Positions 38,006 to 49,444 of a stretch of DNA of 64,000 nucleotides are shown piece by piece. The stretch lies in NCBI GenBank assembly GCA_902806565.1, contig CADCXA010000015.1:1-64000 (forward strand), written 5' to 3'. Under the pieces are notes generated by a model. That model saw nothing but the letters and a program-made list of their open reading frames with translations, made no database searches and was not told the origin of the DNA. The translations under genes were made by a program, and so were the position numbers. Source of the DNA: Hypoxylon rubiginosum (lineage: Eukaryota > Ascomycota > Sordariomycetes > Xylariales > Hypoxylaceae). Numbering within the stretch: the stretch's first letter is position 1; every line of letters begins with the position of its first letter.

Positions 38006-41000
38006 CTACGCCGCTAGCACGGTAGGGGTACCAAGAGCTGGGGTAGACCGTCGCTTCAAACCCTTCGTCTCTCCTAACAATTCTTTCAACATCCGGTCTG
38101 TCGTGACGGTATCGCGATGCGTCTTTCCTAGTAACTTCTCCTGCTCCTTACGCGTTGCTCTAAACAGTTTCTCGGCGTCGCCGAGTAAACCTTGGAGTTT
38201 ATAATTCGCAGCCAGTCGGCAGGCCGTCTGGAGCGTGGTCGGGTCATCACGCCCGAGCAGCCGGGTCTGAATGTCGAACACGTTCTGCATCTCGGTGCCC
38301 GCCTCTTGCACCCGGCCCATACCTTCCAACATCATCGCCACGTTCTGCCTCGTCATGAGCGTCTCGGGGTGATCGAATCCCAAGGCGCTCTGCTGGCCCG
38401 TGAGTACGACCTCGAACGCTTGCTGCGCTGTTTCCAGGTTCCCCTGCTTGTAGTATATGAGAGCCAGGTTGGTTAGGATTCTCAGGAGCTCTGGGTTACC
38501 CGGGCCCAAGTGGCGCTCGCTAACTTGTGACGCCGAGTGATATAGTTCTCCGGCCTTCTCGTATTCGTTTCGATCATCATGCGCGAGGGCAAGGTTGTAT
38601 AGACGCCGGGCCGAGTCTATGCTGTTCTCTCCGTATGTTTTCTTGGACCAGTCTAGCGCGCGTTTGTAAATGGCCACGATCTCCTCCGAGTTACCGCTCT
38701 CCCCGCTCGCCAGTCTAGAGGATGCGAACTCATTTGCCGCGCGGAGCGCATCCGGATGATCTTTCCCGACCTTCTTTTCCAGCTCAAGCAATACTTTTCT
38801 CGCGGCAGCATCGTCGTGGCCAGCCAACTCTCTCTTTGAGGGTTTTGATTTTGGTGATTTTACCTGGCCCTTGGCTTTGTCCATTGCCACCTTTGTCTGC
38901 TCAAGGAGCCCCTTCCCCTTGTCTTTCAAGTCCTTGGAAAGGGAGAGACCCTGTTCAAGATACTTCAGCGCTAAATCGGGCCGCTCTCGCTCCATGAGGT
39001 ACTCAGCAACTCTAAGTAGTAACGTCGCCAGATAGAGTTTTCCTTGTGCCTCGGTAGGCTGGAACTCTAGCACGGCGAATGCGGAGGGTAGGAGGGCCTC
39101 GAAGACGCTCGACTTCATATCGACAAACTTTTCGTGCAAGATCGATAAGACTTGCTCCTCCACCGACGCCTTTTCTCCGCTTTGATCGAGCCACGTTTGA
39201 ATGCACTGCCTGATAATAGGTGTCACGGTGAAATGTACCTGGTTGGTAGAGGGTTCGACCATGCCGTAATCCACCAGCCGTGGAATCTGCTCGAAGAGTT
39301 CCGACCTCTCGAAAAAGACACTGGGAACGCTTTGCACATCGAGAGTGCCTAGGAGCAGCAATAGCCGAGCATCGTCCGGGTGCCGCTGCCGTATCATGTC
39401 GAAAAGTAGTCGCCAGGAGCACATCAAGCTCGATCCCACCCCTTCCGACGACAAGGCCTTGAGCTTGCTCTTGTAAGCCTTCCAGCTGACGCCGTCTTCC
39501 TTCTCTCGAACCTTGCGGTATAGGTAGGCCAAGACCATCGTACCAGCCAAACCCCCGAGAGTCTTGGAAACCTCGATGCTATCCTTACGCCTAGCTGCGT
39601 CCGTCGTCCGTTCGCCGAGAAGAACGTAGGCGGCGTCGTCGTCATTGAGTCGGGAGACGTCGATGATGAACTGGCTCTTATTTTTCACCATCGTCTTGGC
39701 TAGTAGGCCCGACCGAGTGGTTACCAAAACCCTAGCGTAGTTGCTGCTAGGGACGAAGCCACAAGGAGACTTCCCGGATGGTCCTGTGGGCTCTAGCATG
39801 CTCCTATCATCTAAGCCGTCTAATATCATGAGCCAGTGGCCGCTAACGTCCTTTTTCAAGGTATTGTGAACTGCTTCCACAATGTCGGCGTCTGTCATCG
39901 TCTCTTTTATGAGGTGGAGAGTTTCGGCAATGCGTTTGTACGAAAGATGAAATTGGGGGATGCTAGCAGCATTTACCCAATAAACATAGCAGCCGGGATG
40001 CTCTTCAAAGTACTTGTGAGCATATTCCACTGCGGTATGGGTTTTTCTATTGCGTATCACATTAGTTAGCCCTGCCGTTTTTTTGAGTGAGAAGCAGGAG
40101 CGTACTTACCCACTACCTGAGCCGCCTAGCAGAACTACATTTACCGTAGACCTAAACTTCTCTTCGATTGTCTCTAAGATCTTCCCTCGAGGCGCGAAAT
40201 GTGCCTCCTTCGCAATAGGTGCCGGTAGGGACGGCATACGAGGCTTGAGACTCGTTGATACAGACGATATGGACCTTGCCGCTGCGAAGAGAAATCGTGG
40301 TTAGCGATCACGTTTGAATGGTACCGCTTCACGGATTGATTTTCTCTTACCCAATTTACGACTTTTCATCATCTCTCTAGAACCCGCTGCCATTTTTAGG
40401 ATCTCTCTAGAAACTGATTTATAGTTATCGTCGCTGCTATCTTCGAACTTGTTCATGCTAGAGTGATCTAAGGCCAGGGCCTCATTGTCGTCGCCGTTAA
40501 GTGTCGCTGAGGACCGACCCACTACGAATTCCTGGAATCCTCATTAGATCCATGTGAAGAACTGCCCAAAAGGGATGCGTGAGCTTACAGGTGGTACGCC
40601 AGCAACGATACCCGTAATAGATCCGACCTTGCTCGCCTTTTGCTCGTAGAAGCAAAAAAGCTTTGGGCCGTTCTTATTCACGCTGACTTTCCTGGTAAAA
40701 TCGTGGACTATGGATACAAGCATATCGTTGTCCTGGGCCATTGTTTTCAGGGCATTGTCTTGGATTTGGGTGGTCGCTTTGACGATGAGGTCGTATATTC
40801 GACCTTGCGTTTGGAGCTCCGATTTATCGTGAACCCCATGATGAGGAGTTCCTAAGAATGTCATACCAGTCACTGAGTCGGCTATGCCAGGATAATCCTC
40901 GTGGTGAAATGCTGCGGCCGTATAAACCTAGAAAGGTCAGTGAACAATTTTGGCACATGCTTGAGAGGCCATTTAGAGCTAACGTAGAAGTTGATTTGGG

Positions 41001-41567
41001 CGGTACATACCTGTTGAACAACCAGCCCACCAAAACAGTGCCCGACAAAAACGATCGGCCGGTGAGGACATTGAGTTCTCTCGTTGCAAAGCGCTTTCAA
41101 CAGTTTAGATGCAACTGCTGGGACCGATTGCCTAATTGCATCCTCTCCGAACCAGTACGATTCGTAGTTGTAGACCATGATACGAGCATTGCGGGCCTTA
41201 GCCGGAAGCATGGCTGGATCCTTCAGCCAGTGCTTTTTGGTCTTGCCGTGTACCCAGGCATCCTTTGGGTGCACACCGATGCCATGTACCCCAACAATAC
41301 TGATCAACACAGTTAGTAGAAACTTGAATGAAACCAGCTGCAGTTGCATGATAGCTATACGTACTCGACATCGGTATCTTCGCCTTCGGCAGGTACTGCC
41401 AGGATTTCAAGACCTATATCTCGCGGCCGTATCTTCCTCGGCCCGGGAGCCGTCGTGACCATTGGCGGTCGTGTTGCGTCCACAGCTGCGCTAGGGGCTC
41501 CGCATGGCTCAGAAGACTCCAATACGACTGGAACGGCTTGTTTTGTACCCGTTATGAAATTCATCAT
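38006..41567 (-). CDS. Fungal NLR: SesB-like hydrolase / NB-ARC / TPR protein
   Basis: Six exons: 41365-41567, 41011-41299, 40589-40927, 40351-40531, 40110-40281, 38006-40046. Introns are 57-83 bp, all GT..AG, several with CTAAC branch sites; the joined 3225 nt give 1074 aa with no stop. Residues about 68-260 are an alpha/beta-hydrolase domain of the SesB/DUF676 type (IVGVHGIG; GHCFGG with Cys156 at the nucleophile elbow; FLGTPHHG). The NB-ARC core has Walker A GGSGSGKT (390-397, spanning intron 5), kinase-2 LMILDGLDD (about 468-476) and VLVTTRS (501-507). Residues about 735-1060 are TPRs of the kinesin-light-chain type. Such STAND proteins act in fungal non-self recognition and heterokaryon incompatibility, with the repeat domain as sensor and the N-terminus as effector. 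The Ser-to-Cys change leaves esterase activity open. A stand-alone effector paralogue lies 3.8 kb away. Confidence 0.93.
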
Positions 41568-43107
41568 TGTTGATCAGTGGTTAAGTCATGGATGTGCTTC
41601 TACTGTAGAATTAAGAAAAACTAGTGAGCTAAAAGCAGTTGATAACATTGATTCAGGGTTGAGTCACGATTTCATGATATACGAAACGACGTCCCATGCT
41701 TACAAGGAATCTATTTCCAGAGGATGAGGCTATCTCGGAGATAGGTAAATCTATTTCCAAAACATGCAGCTACTCGTGGGGGAGAATAGATAGGTACATA
41801 CTTTCAAAGTACCATACCCCCACGCACCAGAGGCTTGCAAAGTATATGCAAGCTCTGTTGTATGTGCGGCCCCCCTAAATTGGTGGCATAAGGTAATCTT
41901 CTCTCACAGTCGGGCTTCCTTTATGATCACGATCGCTAAGCCAGGCTGCGCAGCCAAAAAAAGGTCTATGAGTAGGGCTAACAGAATGACATCCCCCCTC
42001 TCATAACCCCTTCTAACGTGGGTAGCCCCCTCTAACGCGGATAACTCTTCCTAACGCGGATGCTGACGATATGCGGATATGGGCAGTGCAGGAAGCCAGC
42101 TGCAGTATTGCACTTGTACGGACAAAGGATCAGGCTGTCAGGTAACACAGAGAGGAGAGACTTGCATACAAGGGAACCATACTAACCCTAAATAATATAT
42201 AATATGCAAGCTTCTACAGTAGATCGCAGCCCTCGCGTTTTATTTCCATTGTGTCATGCGCTATTGGTGCCACTTGCATCATTCCTACCTACCGAGATTG
42301 CAATATAGCCTCCATTTTTAGAAAGTATGCATGCCACCTCTTACAGAAATTGACTGCAAACGGCCGCCAAGACGATTTTGTGACCACATCGCAGATAGTT
42401 GATGTTATTCGGGGTTGATACCTAGGTACCTAGGGAGACATCCCGGACTCTAGTGTCGGCCTTTATTCATCGCTAGGTGCCCGACACTTCAGCTGCTACC
42501 TCTGGACACACGATTTCCTGTAAGTTGAGGCTGATTGTCTATTGCAGGATCAATCTAGTGAGTCTATAGAAGAGTTGGAAATACATCGCGCTTAGTGCGG
42601 TCTTAACATAATGCAAGCGGTCCATTCAACGTCATGTCGTATTGGAGTACACGAAAGGAAAATCACGAGACAAATATAGTATTTGCGAGTTTTGGGATGC
42701 CATTACTAATTTTCAACATACCCAAGGTACTCAAGAATATTAACAATGTTGAGATGATACGTACCGGGTACCTTAGGTAGGTAGGCACCTAGTTAGGCAT
42801 GTGAACCGCCTTTTATATTTCTGCCTGATTTCCTCGGTACTGGTCGATATCACAATACCAAAGCGGGGAAGTTTCACATGGTACATAGCTAGATACCATT
42901 ATGTTCTTTTAATGAGCGTAAATTATCTGCTTCTAGGACATTATAGCTAAGTAGGTACCCAATAATAAAACTTAAGCGATAGTACATTTATCCAACCCTT
43001 CGACATCCTTGAAATCAAGACGGGTGCAGGTGATTAATGGAGATGTGTAAACTACAAACGAAAACCGACCTATGTATCGCCGCAGTTAGTCCTTCGCGAA
43101 TCGCTGA
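41568..43107. other. Intergenic, 1.5 kb, no gene seen
   Basis: Upstream of the NLR and downstream of the Fig1-like gene. It contains a small 19-bp tandem repeat at 42013-42056, ATACCTAGGTACCTAGGGAG at 42419-42438 and GGTACCTTAGGTAGGTAGGC near 42769-42787. There is no credible frame. Confidence 0.5.
42013..42056. repeat. Short tandem repeat, three units of 19 bp
   Basis: CTAACG recurs at 42013, 42032 and 42051, each followed by TGGGTA or CGGATA-like sequence. Three copies with a 19-bp period in the NLR 5' flank. Confidence 0.75.
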
Positions 43108-44094
43108 TCAGCAGCAAAGTTTATAGCTCTTGATGTTTATCGATGGCTTGAGGGAGGCTTCGTCGCCATATGCACGACGCTGCACGAACAGACCTGCGAC
43201 GCACAGCTGGAGGGCGACAGACAGGCCAACAACCGCCCATTGCCAATTCTGCAGCGCGGTATTCTCCGTGACGAATACTCCCGGTTCAATGATTCCGGTG
43301 TCGCCCTGGGCGGGAAAGATCAGCCCTCTGCACGCCTGCCATGTTGTAGTAGCCACAATGAAGCCAATCGTTAGGCCGTAGGCATTTAGCAACGCTGTGG
43401 CAGCAAATACAGCTTTGTACGTCTTGCTGCGGTTCGAGGATGCTAGCAGAATCCAGAAAGACATGATACTGAGAAGGTAGATGACGAGAAAGCTAATGGG
43501 CACGCCAGCAGGGAAGACCTTCCTCCGCAGCAGCTCCGCTATAGGGAGGATCTTGCCAAGGGGTTCGCCAATGGCGGAAAAGTCGGTACCTTCGTTTTTC
43601 TCGCTTAGTTCTTCTACAAACTGCGATACCAAAGGTTCATCGTCGTCGTACTGCAGATGTTGGACGCAAGCTGTTTTTGTAGTGTTTGAATGGATATCGT
43701 CGGCGTTAGTGTTGGTCGAGACGCAGGTGCCTTCAAGGTAAATTGATATCAGCGACGACACTCCAAGAATGCTTAACAGCTCAACAGAAAACTTACCAAA
43801 ATATCCAAGTTGAACCTGCACGGGAGTCGTGTCGTTACTGTGAACTTGGACGATGTACAGTGAGTTGTTATACAGGCAACCGGCAGCAACAAAGACTGCG
43901 ACTAAGTTAGCTATGCCATGCCTACATATGTAAACTGATTAGGTTAAGGGTTTCTTACTACTGATAACAGCAACAGTAATCCACAGTAAAAGCGAACAGA
44001 GAAACAGTGGCGCCAAGCTTTTCTGCTTTTGACCTCTGGAAGGTTTGTTGCCGTTTACTTTTCCGACCCGACCATATTTTGTCTTGGAGGCCAT
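43108..44094 (-). CDS. Fig1-like four-transmembrane protein
   Basis: Three exons (43959-44094, 43797-43895, 43108-43730) with introns of 63 and 66 bp; 858 nt give 285 aa. The first donor could also be four bases from the one chosen. A basic N-terminus precedes TM1 (about 27-52). An extracellular loop carries GYFGTC (76-81) and a second Cys at 100. Three more hydrophobic spans follow (FLVIYLLSIMSFWILLA, then an Ala/Leu/Val span, then AVVGLSVALQLCVAGLF). The GxFGxC..C loop and tetraspan layout match the Fig1 family (Ca2+ regulator and membrane fusion protein). In yeasts and moulds this family supports Ca2+ influx and cell fusion in mating. Intron 2 retention would keep the frame open, so both forms are possible. 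The tail is short and cytoplasmic. Confidence 0.75.
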
Positions 44095-45366
44095 GTTGAG
44101 CTGCGAAGATAGTAAATCAAAGATAGTAAATTCTGTCGGATAAGTTCAGAAGAGACTTGAAGTCAAGTGAGAAGAAGTTTAGCACAATGATCAGAGAATG
44201 AATATACACGTATGCCGGCAAACAGCCGCGATGGCCTCATACTTATAATTTCCTACCTACCTATGTACTGGGTGCTTGCATTTCAACACTCATTGGTATG
44301 CTCGCACTCAGAACCCCTATTTGATATGATAGTTGTATTCATGCTTCCCAGAATACATAGTGGGTAGATGCTCGACCAAGGCTGTGTGCGTTTAGACTGC
44401 ATATGCTATTCAGCTAGAAATCATTTTATCGAAATCATGCAGGTTGCAGCCCTTTCTGCTTGGAGTTTCTAACAATGATCATGCAGGCTGTGATCTTTTC
44501 TGTTTGGAGCCTCAAATGATGATATGATCGGGGATCACCGGTAGTTCTTGCCAAGGAGCTACCAAGAGGTTGCCAGAGAGCCTGACAATGCGGGTGCGAT
44601 GCGGTGCGTGTCTTAGTCAGCAGCTAGTGATTGTCGGATGCGGGGTTAACCCTACCAGCCCTACGAAGTACCCACTGCTGCTAATTTTAGATCGACTAAA
44701 AAGACATCCTACAAGGATGGCACTGCATTTGAGCCTCTACTCTCAACTACTACATGCCAAGAGCACAAAAGACCAGCTGGCTTGGTAGCACTGACTTGAC
44801 TTTGCCCTGTCATCTACCTACGTTACATTAGCGGGTTTCTTTTCAGAGTAGCACCCACGTGGTTTGGTTAGAACCACATGAAGTTACCATTGAAAGATTG
44901 CCTAGGCATATCGACAGGCCGGTGCAATTTCACGGCTGACGGGCGCAGGTCTTCTATGTCTTCACTGTTATACGCCGGTGGCCCCCGCCACCCCCAATGA
45001 AATGGCAATAGTGTTATCTTGTAATATTTTAATCGCAGCGCTCACCGAGATATTGGGGCGAAGTGCGCTGACCAGAGCCTCGCTAGCAATGTGCCGATAT
45101 AGATACAAACCTAGACTAGATGTCAAGTATATAAGCTTAAACGTATAATGATCAAGATACTAATAACCTTGCAAACATCATACGAATCTTTACAAAGCTC
45201 CATAGATTGTTTATGCTCCTACTTTTCTCTTTATATTCTACCAACCAAGAAATACCACTTTGTCCTCGTACAAAACCTTCCTTTCGTCTTATAATCCTTT
45301 CTACTCCTGTGGCCATCCTTCTTCGCTCGAGAGCCTCAAGTCAATTCTTTACAAGTACAAGGAACC
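44095..45366. other. Divergent promoter interval, no gene seen
   Basis: Between the Fig1-like gene (minus) and the stand-alone SesB-like gene (plus). It has a near-duplicated segment, ATCATGCAGGTTGCAGCC at about 44437 and ATCATGCAGGCTGTGATC at about 44478, each followed by TTTCTGNTTGGAG. Frames are short. Confidence 0.5.
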
Positions 45367-46652
45367 ATGGGTGCTTACCAATCCACACCGGCTACTTCCA
45401 CCGTCGAGCATGCACGGAATAAGGCGATAGAGAAAAAGGCTGAGTGGATTATCACGCCGCAGCAAATTGGGTTGAAAATCTTGGTTCAACCGGACAACAC
45501 AGACGATACCAATGTTGAGTAAGTGTTAGAAGTCCGTTCAGACTGATGAGACAACTAACCGATACATCCTAAAAGCATTGTAGCCATTCACGGGGTTGGC
45601 GCCAAACCCCAATACACCTGGGTCCACAGAGACGGCAATATCAATTGGCTCAGTCACCCTACAATGCTACCAGCAGCGCTTCCCAAAGCACGCGTCATGA
45701 CCTACAACTACGCATCACACTGGTTCGGCGAAAACGCCATCAAGCAGTCGCTTAGTGGGGTAGCGAACAAGCTGCTGCATTCCCTTGTTGATGAAAGGAA
45801 GAACTGCATGAATCGTCCCATTATTCTCATAGGTCATTGTTTCGGAGGCCTTGTTGCCCAGGAGGTGAGAGAATATAGGCTCTTACCGTACAAGTTATCA
45901 TTTAATAATCGTTTATAGGTTTATAACACAGCCGTATCGCTTCCGGAGGACTTTCCCGGCATTGAAAATTCCATTGCGGGAATCGTCTTCCTCGGTACGC
46001 CTCACCGCGGCATTCCTGAAAGCTCTGGGCTCAGGACCCAGGGCCAGATATATCAGGCCATTATCGAGGCCAAGGTACAGGTCGAGGACGGTCTCATGCA
46101 AACCATCGCCCAGGATAACGAGATGCTCGTGAACGTTGTACATAACTTCACTCGAAAAGTCGAGATCCGGCATGACAACGCGCCAAAATTATTCTGCTTC
46201 TATGAGCAAAAAAAGTGTCGTATCGGGCGCGTTATAGGTCTTGAAGACCCGCTCGTGAGTAGTTTTTCTTTTTATCAAACCTATCTATTTAGGCCATCTC
46301 GTAATTCTAACCGTGGTTCCAGGAGTTCGTCGTCACGGAGTCGTCTGGCACGTTGAACGGGATCGACAAGGAGGCTTTGCCTCTAGGTCATTTCGAAATG
46401 AACAAATTCCAAGGCTTCGACGACGATAATTACAAATCAGTCCTCAGGCAGATTTTAAAAATGATAGGGTCGAGGACGATTCTACAAGACCAAATGGAGG
46501 TTACTCCAAACAGCTCTAGCCCCATGGCCCTCGCCGCAAGAAACCCAAGTCCCATGACCCTCACCGCAAGCAACCTAAGCCCCATGGCCCTCTTGCTAGG
46601 TGAATACATGACCAGTCAGAATCGTAGGATATATGAGGTAGAAAATGTATGA
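45367..46652 (+). CDS. Stand-alone SesB-like alpha/beta-hydrolase (paralogue of the NLR effector domain)
   Basis: Four exons: 45367-45518, 45576-45864, 45919-46254, 46323-46652; introns are 54-68 bp and 1107 nt give 368 aa. Residues 51-59 are DIVAIHGVG, residues 137-142 are GHCFGG with Cys139 where Ser is usual, and FLGTPHRG follows. The first three introns fall at the same codons and phases as in the NLR near 40 kb, and exon 2 is 289 nt in both, so the two are paralogues. It ends about where the NLR's fourth exon ends, without NB-ARC or TPR. In their place is a short tail with a threefold SPMALxxxN-type repeat (about 320-350). Fungal NLRs are known to be encoded near separate proteins homologous to their N-terminal effector domain. 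Here the neighbour could be a partner or target of the NLR. Confidence 0.9.
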
Positions 46653-48148
46653 TAACTCAATTAGGCACTAGGCGCTCTGAAGATTGACAGGTGGAAAATA
46701 ACTTACTAGGTAGCTAGTTTCTAGAGTTAAGGAAGGTCACGTTTGTACTCCTAACATATAATTTAATTTAACACAGACTATTTTAAACATTATTCAAGTG
46801 CTAGATTACCATTATAGCTAGGTACATCTTAATAGCACCGTGAATACACGTATCTAGGCTTGCTTTCAGTATGATACCTTAGATAGGTAGGAAGTTTTCT
46901 ATGCATCAATCTGACAATTGCATCCATAGGCTTCATCCGGGTTACCTCTTACCGTACCGAGCGCCAGGTTCATTTCTGGCTTGGCCACCCTAAACCCTAT
47001 ATGACCAGTACCCAACCTTTCGCTAGACTTTCCCTCAACAGAATTATGACCGCCTACATGGCGCGAGGATCACGAATAATATAACTAAGGAACACAGTAT
47101 CTAAATTGCTAGCCTTTTGATCTACCTAGGTCATCAGTCCTGGGGTTATAGCCAGGAGGATTGGAAGCAGGCTAATGACCTTCGGAAATATCTCAAAACT
47201 ATCAATGTGGTTTTGATAATATACCTGATGCGTTCTGACATAACCTGTGAGAAATGAGGCCATGTTCGTATTTGGTCATGGATAGGGGGTGAGTCGACCA
47301 TCCTTTGGTACGGGAGACGTCATCCTATATGACGCATTGGCACACAGATTGGAACCACCCAAACCAGGGACATGCGACAACTGACAAAATAACGTACGAA
47401 GAGGGTTTACGATATTATGAAAATGTCTAAAAAAGGATAGCCACCAAAAGACATCACGAGCGGGAATAGGACTGGCCAAACGTATTCAGTTACCCATCGT
47501 ACAGCAGACCCTTTGTCTGCTCCCCCAGTTATTGCCGCCAAAATTGGAGGGAATAGCAAGCCATTCCGTCGCATGTCCAGGCTCCGGATTAAACCGGCTC
47601 CGCAACAAACCTGTCCCGTGGACGTCTGGCGAAAAGGGGGAGGCTCTCCGAAGAGATTATTCTACTTGCTATCCAAACGCTCAAGACCTATCCTGCGTGC
47701 TGATCAAGTACCTCCATAACCTAGAAATCTTCACCGCGGAAATATGTCCAGTTGGGGACGCCTAAAGCCGTACTAGGACCTTTCAAGGATTATGAGTCAT
47801 TGACATATAATGGCGCCGAGTAGAAATGCAACACAACTGATTTCACAAGCCCCCATTAATACATCCAATAATAAACTGACTCTTACATCGATGCTTCAAT
47901 AAAAGGTCAAATCGCAATCTCTATGGATGACTCAAGCCATGATTCCTAGGAGCTGAGGACAGGGGGCAGACTGAGTCACCAGTTAGCATTGCCGGCGATC
48001 TTATCATCCAACTAGTCCGAAGCCCGAAAGCTGTAAATAGCGGGAATAAATTCACGGTGGGACACCTTCGAAAATGATCCTTCGCATATCAAACATACTA
48101 GTAACTACCTCCTAAGTAGATATATTGTCATAATCGCTCTTTTGCATC
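46653..48148. other. Intergenic, 1.5 kb, no gene supported
   Basis: AT-rich sequence with several ACTAGGTAGCTAG / TAGCTAGGTAC motifs (46705-46720 and 46816-46826) and a GC-richer island at about 47510-47760 whose frames have no start context or recognised domain. The island could be a gene relic, but I see no landmark. Confidence 0.5.
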
Positions 48149-49444
48149 ATGCCGAGCTTAAAAGTCCTCATCGTTGGTGGCGGTGTTGCCGGTCCGGCTC
48201 TCGCCTACTGGCTATCGCGAATCGGGGCCGAAATTACTCTCATCGAGCGCTCCCCGGAAGTGAGAGCTTCTGGCCAGCAATTGGATCTTCGAGGTCAGGG
48301 CGTACCTATGATGAAGAAGATGGGCATCGAAGCCGCCGTACGAGCTGCAATGGTTCGTGAACCTGGTATACAACTTGTCGACATTGACGGCCGAATGAAA
48401 GCGTTCTTCCCTGCTGCGGAGACCGGCACTGGCAAGCAGAGCTTAACTTCCGAGTTTGAGATCATGCGCGGCGATCTAGTACGGATTCTGTACGGACTTA
48501 CTGAAGGACACCCGAATGTGAAACACGTATTCGGCACGACGGTTCGCTCCTTCACCCAGGATGAAGAGAGCAATCCCAACGGAAAAGTCCACGTAACGTT
48601 TCAAGATGGTCGTGAGGAGGATTTTGATATCGTCGTCGCTGCGGATGGAACTGGTTCGAAGACGCGCAAGATAATGTTAGGTCCGGATGCTCCAGATCCG
48701 CGGCACCCGCTCGGAGGCTATATTGGATACTTCAGCATCCCGTCCGCACCAGCGGATTCGGACAGGGGAACATTCTGCTTCCTGCCCGGTCCTCGAGTAT
48801 CTCGAGTCGTCGGGACGAGAAAGGACTGTCCAGATCTCACTCGCATATACATGATTATGCGTGGGACCGTACCTGAACTCGACACCGCGTACAAATCTGG
48901 AAATCTGGCAGAGCTAAAGAAAGCTTGGGCGGATTTATATCAAGACGGCGGATGGGAATGTAACCGGTTCTTTGAAGCACTACGAACTGTCCCTGAGGCA
49001 GACGACCTGTACTGCACACCGTTCGAAGAAGTTCGGCTTCCGAAAGGATCGTGGTCAAAGGGCAGAGTTGTTCTAATCGGCGATGCAGCACACAGCGCGA
49101 CGGCAAACGGTTATGGTACTACGTGGGGCCTCATCGGGGCCTATATCTTCGCCGGCGAGGTCGCGAGCTTATACGAAACGGACAGATCATTACCGACGGC
49201 GGCTGTAGTGCAAGCAGCCAAGAACTACGAAGAGAACTTTCGACCCATAGCCACCGCTGGTCACGGTGGAAACCAGTTGTTTGAATCTGTATCGAGCCCG
49301 AGATCTCGGTTTGGAATTTGGATCCTGCATATGTTTGCTAAGATCGCGTCGCACTTTCAACTTGACCAGATGGGCGGTTTAGACAGCAAGACGGCAAAAT
49401 GGCAGCTTCCAGACTATCCCAAGCTGGATGGACAGCGGGCATGA
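48149..49444 (+). CDS. FAD-dependent monooxygenase (PHBH/TetX-like)
   Basis: A single-exon frame of 431 aa with the ATG at 48149. The N-terminus is a textbook FAD dinucleotide fold (KVLIVGGGVAGPALAYWL, GxGxxG at about 10-15) ending in a Glu for ribose (ITLIERS). The DG motif is VVAADGTGSK (D166) and the GD motif is VVLIGDAAHSATANG (D312), which binds the FAD ribityl chain. This is the arrangement of group A flavin monooxygenases that hydroxylate aromatic or polyketide substrates using NAD(P)H. The C-terminus has a moderately hydrophobic helix (FGIWILHMFAKIASHF) but no clear anchor. The substrate cannot be read from the sequence. An EthD-family gene lies 1 kb downstream on the other strand; no polyketide synthase is in the window. 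Confidence 0.92.
   Translation: MPSLKVLIVGGGVAGPALAYWLSRIGAEITLIERSPEVRASGQQLDLRGQGVPMMKKMGIEAAVRAAMVREPGIQLVDIDGRMKAFFPAAETGTGKQSLTSEFEIMRGDLVRILYGLTEGHPNVKHVFGTTVRSFTQDEESNPNGKVHVTFQDGREEDFDIVVAADGTGSKTRKIMLGPDAPDPRHPLGGYIGYFSIPSAPADSDRGTFCFLPGPRVSRVVGTRKDCPDLTRIYMIMRGTVPELDTAYKSGNLAELKKAWADLYQDGGWECNRFFEALRTVPEADDLYCTPFEEVRLPKGSWSKGRVVLIGDAAHSATANGYGTTWGLIGAYIFAGEVASLYETDRSLPTAAVVQAAKNYEENFRPIATAGHGGNQLFESVSSPRSRFGIWILHMFAKIASHFQLDQMGGLDSKTAKWQLPDYPKLDGQRA

Noticed and set aside
41344..41727. A 127-codon plus-strand frame
   Set aside because: Antisense to exon 1 of the NLR and its upstream flank; the minus-strand exon matches its paralogue in splice position and sequence.
47513..47765. 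GC-richer island with two overlapping frames of 68-77 codons
   Set aside because: No recognised motif, intron or start context; could be a relic but unsupported.
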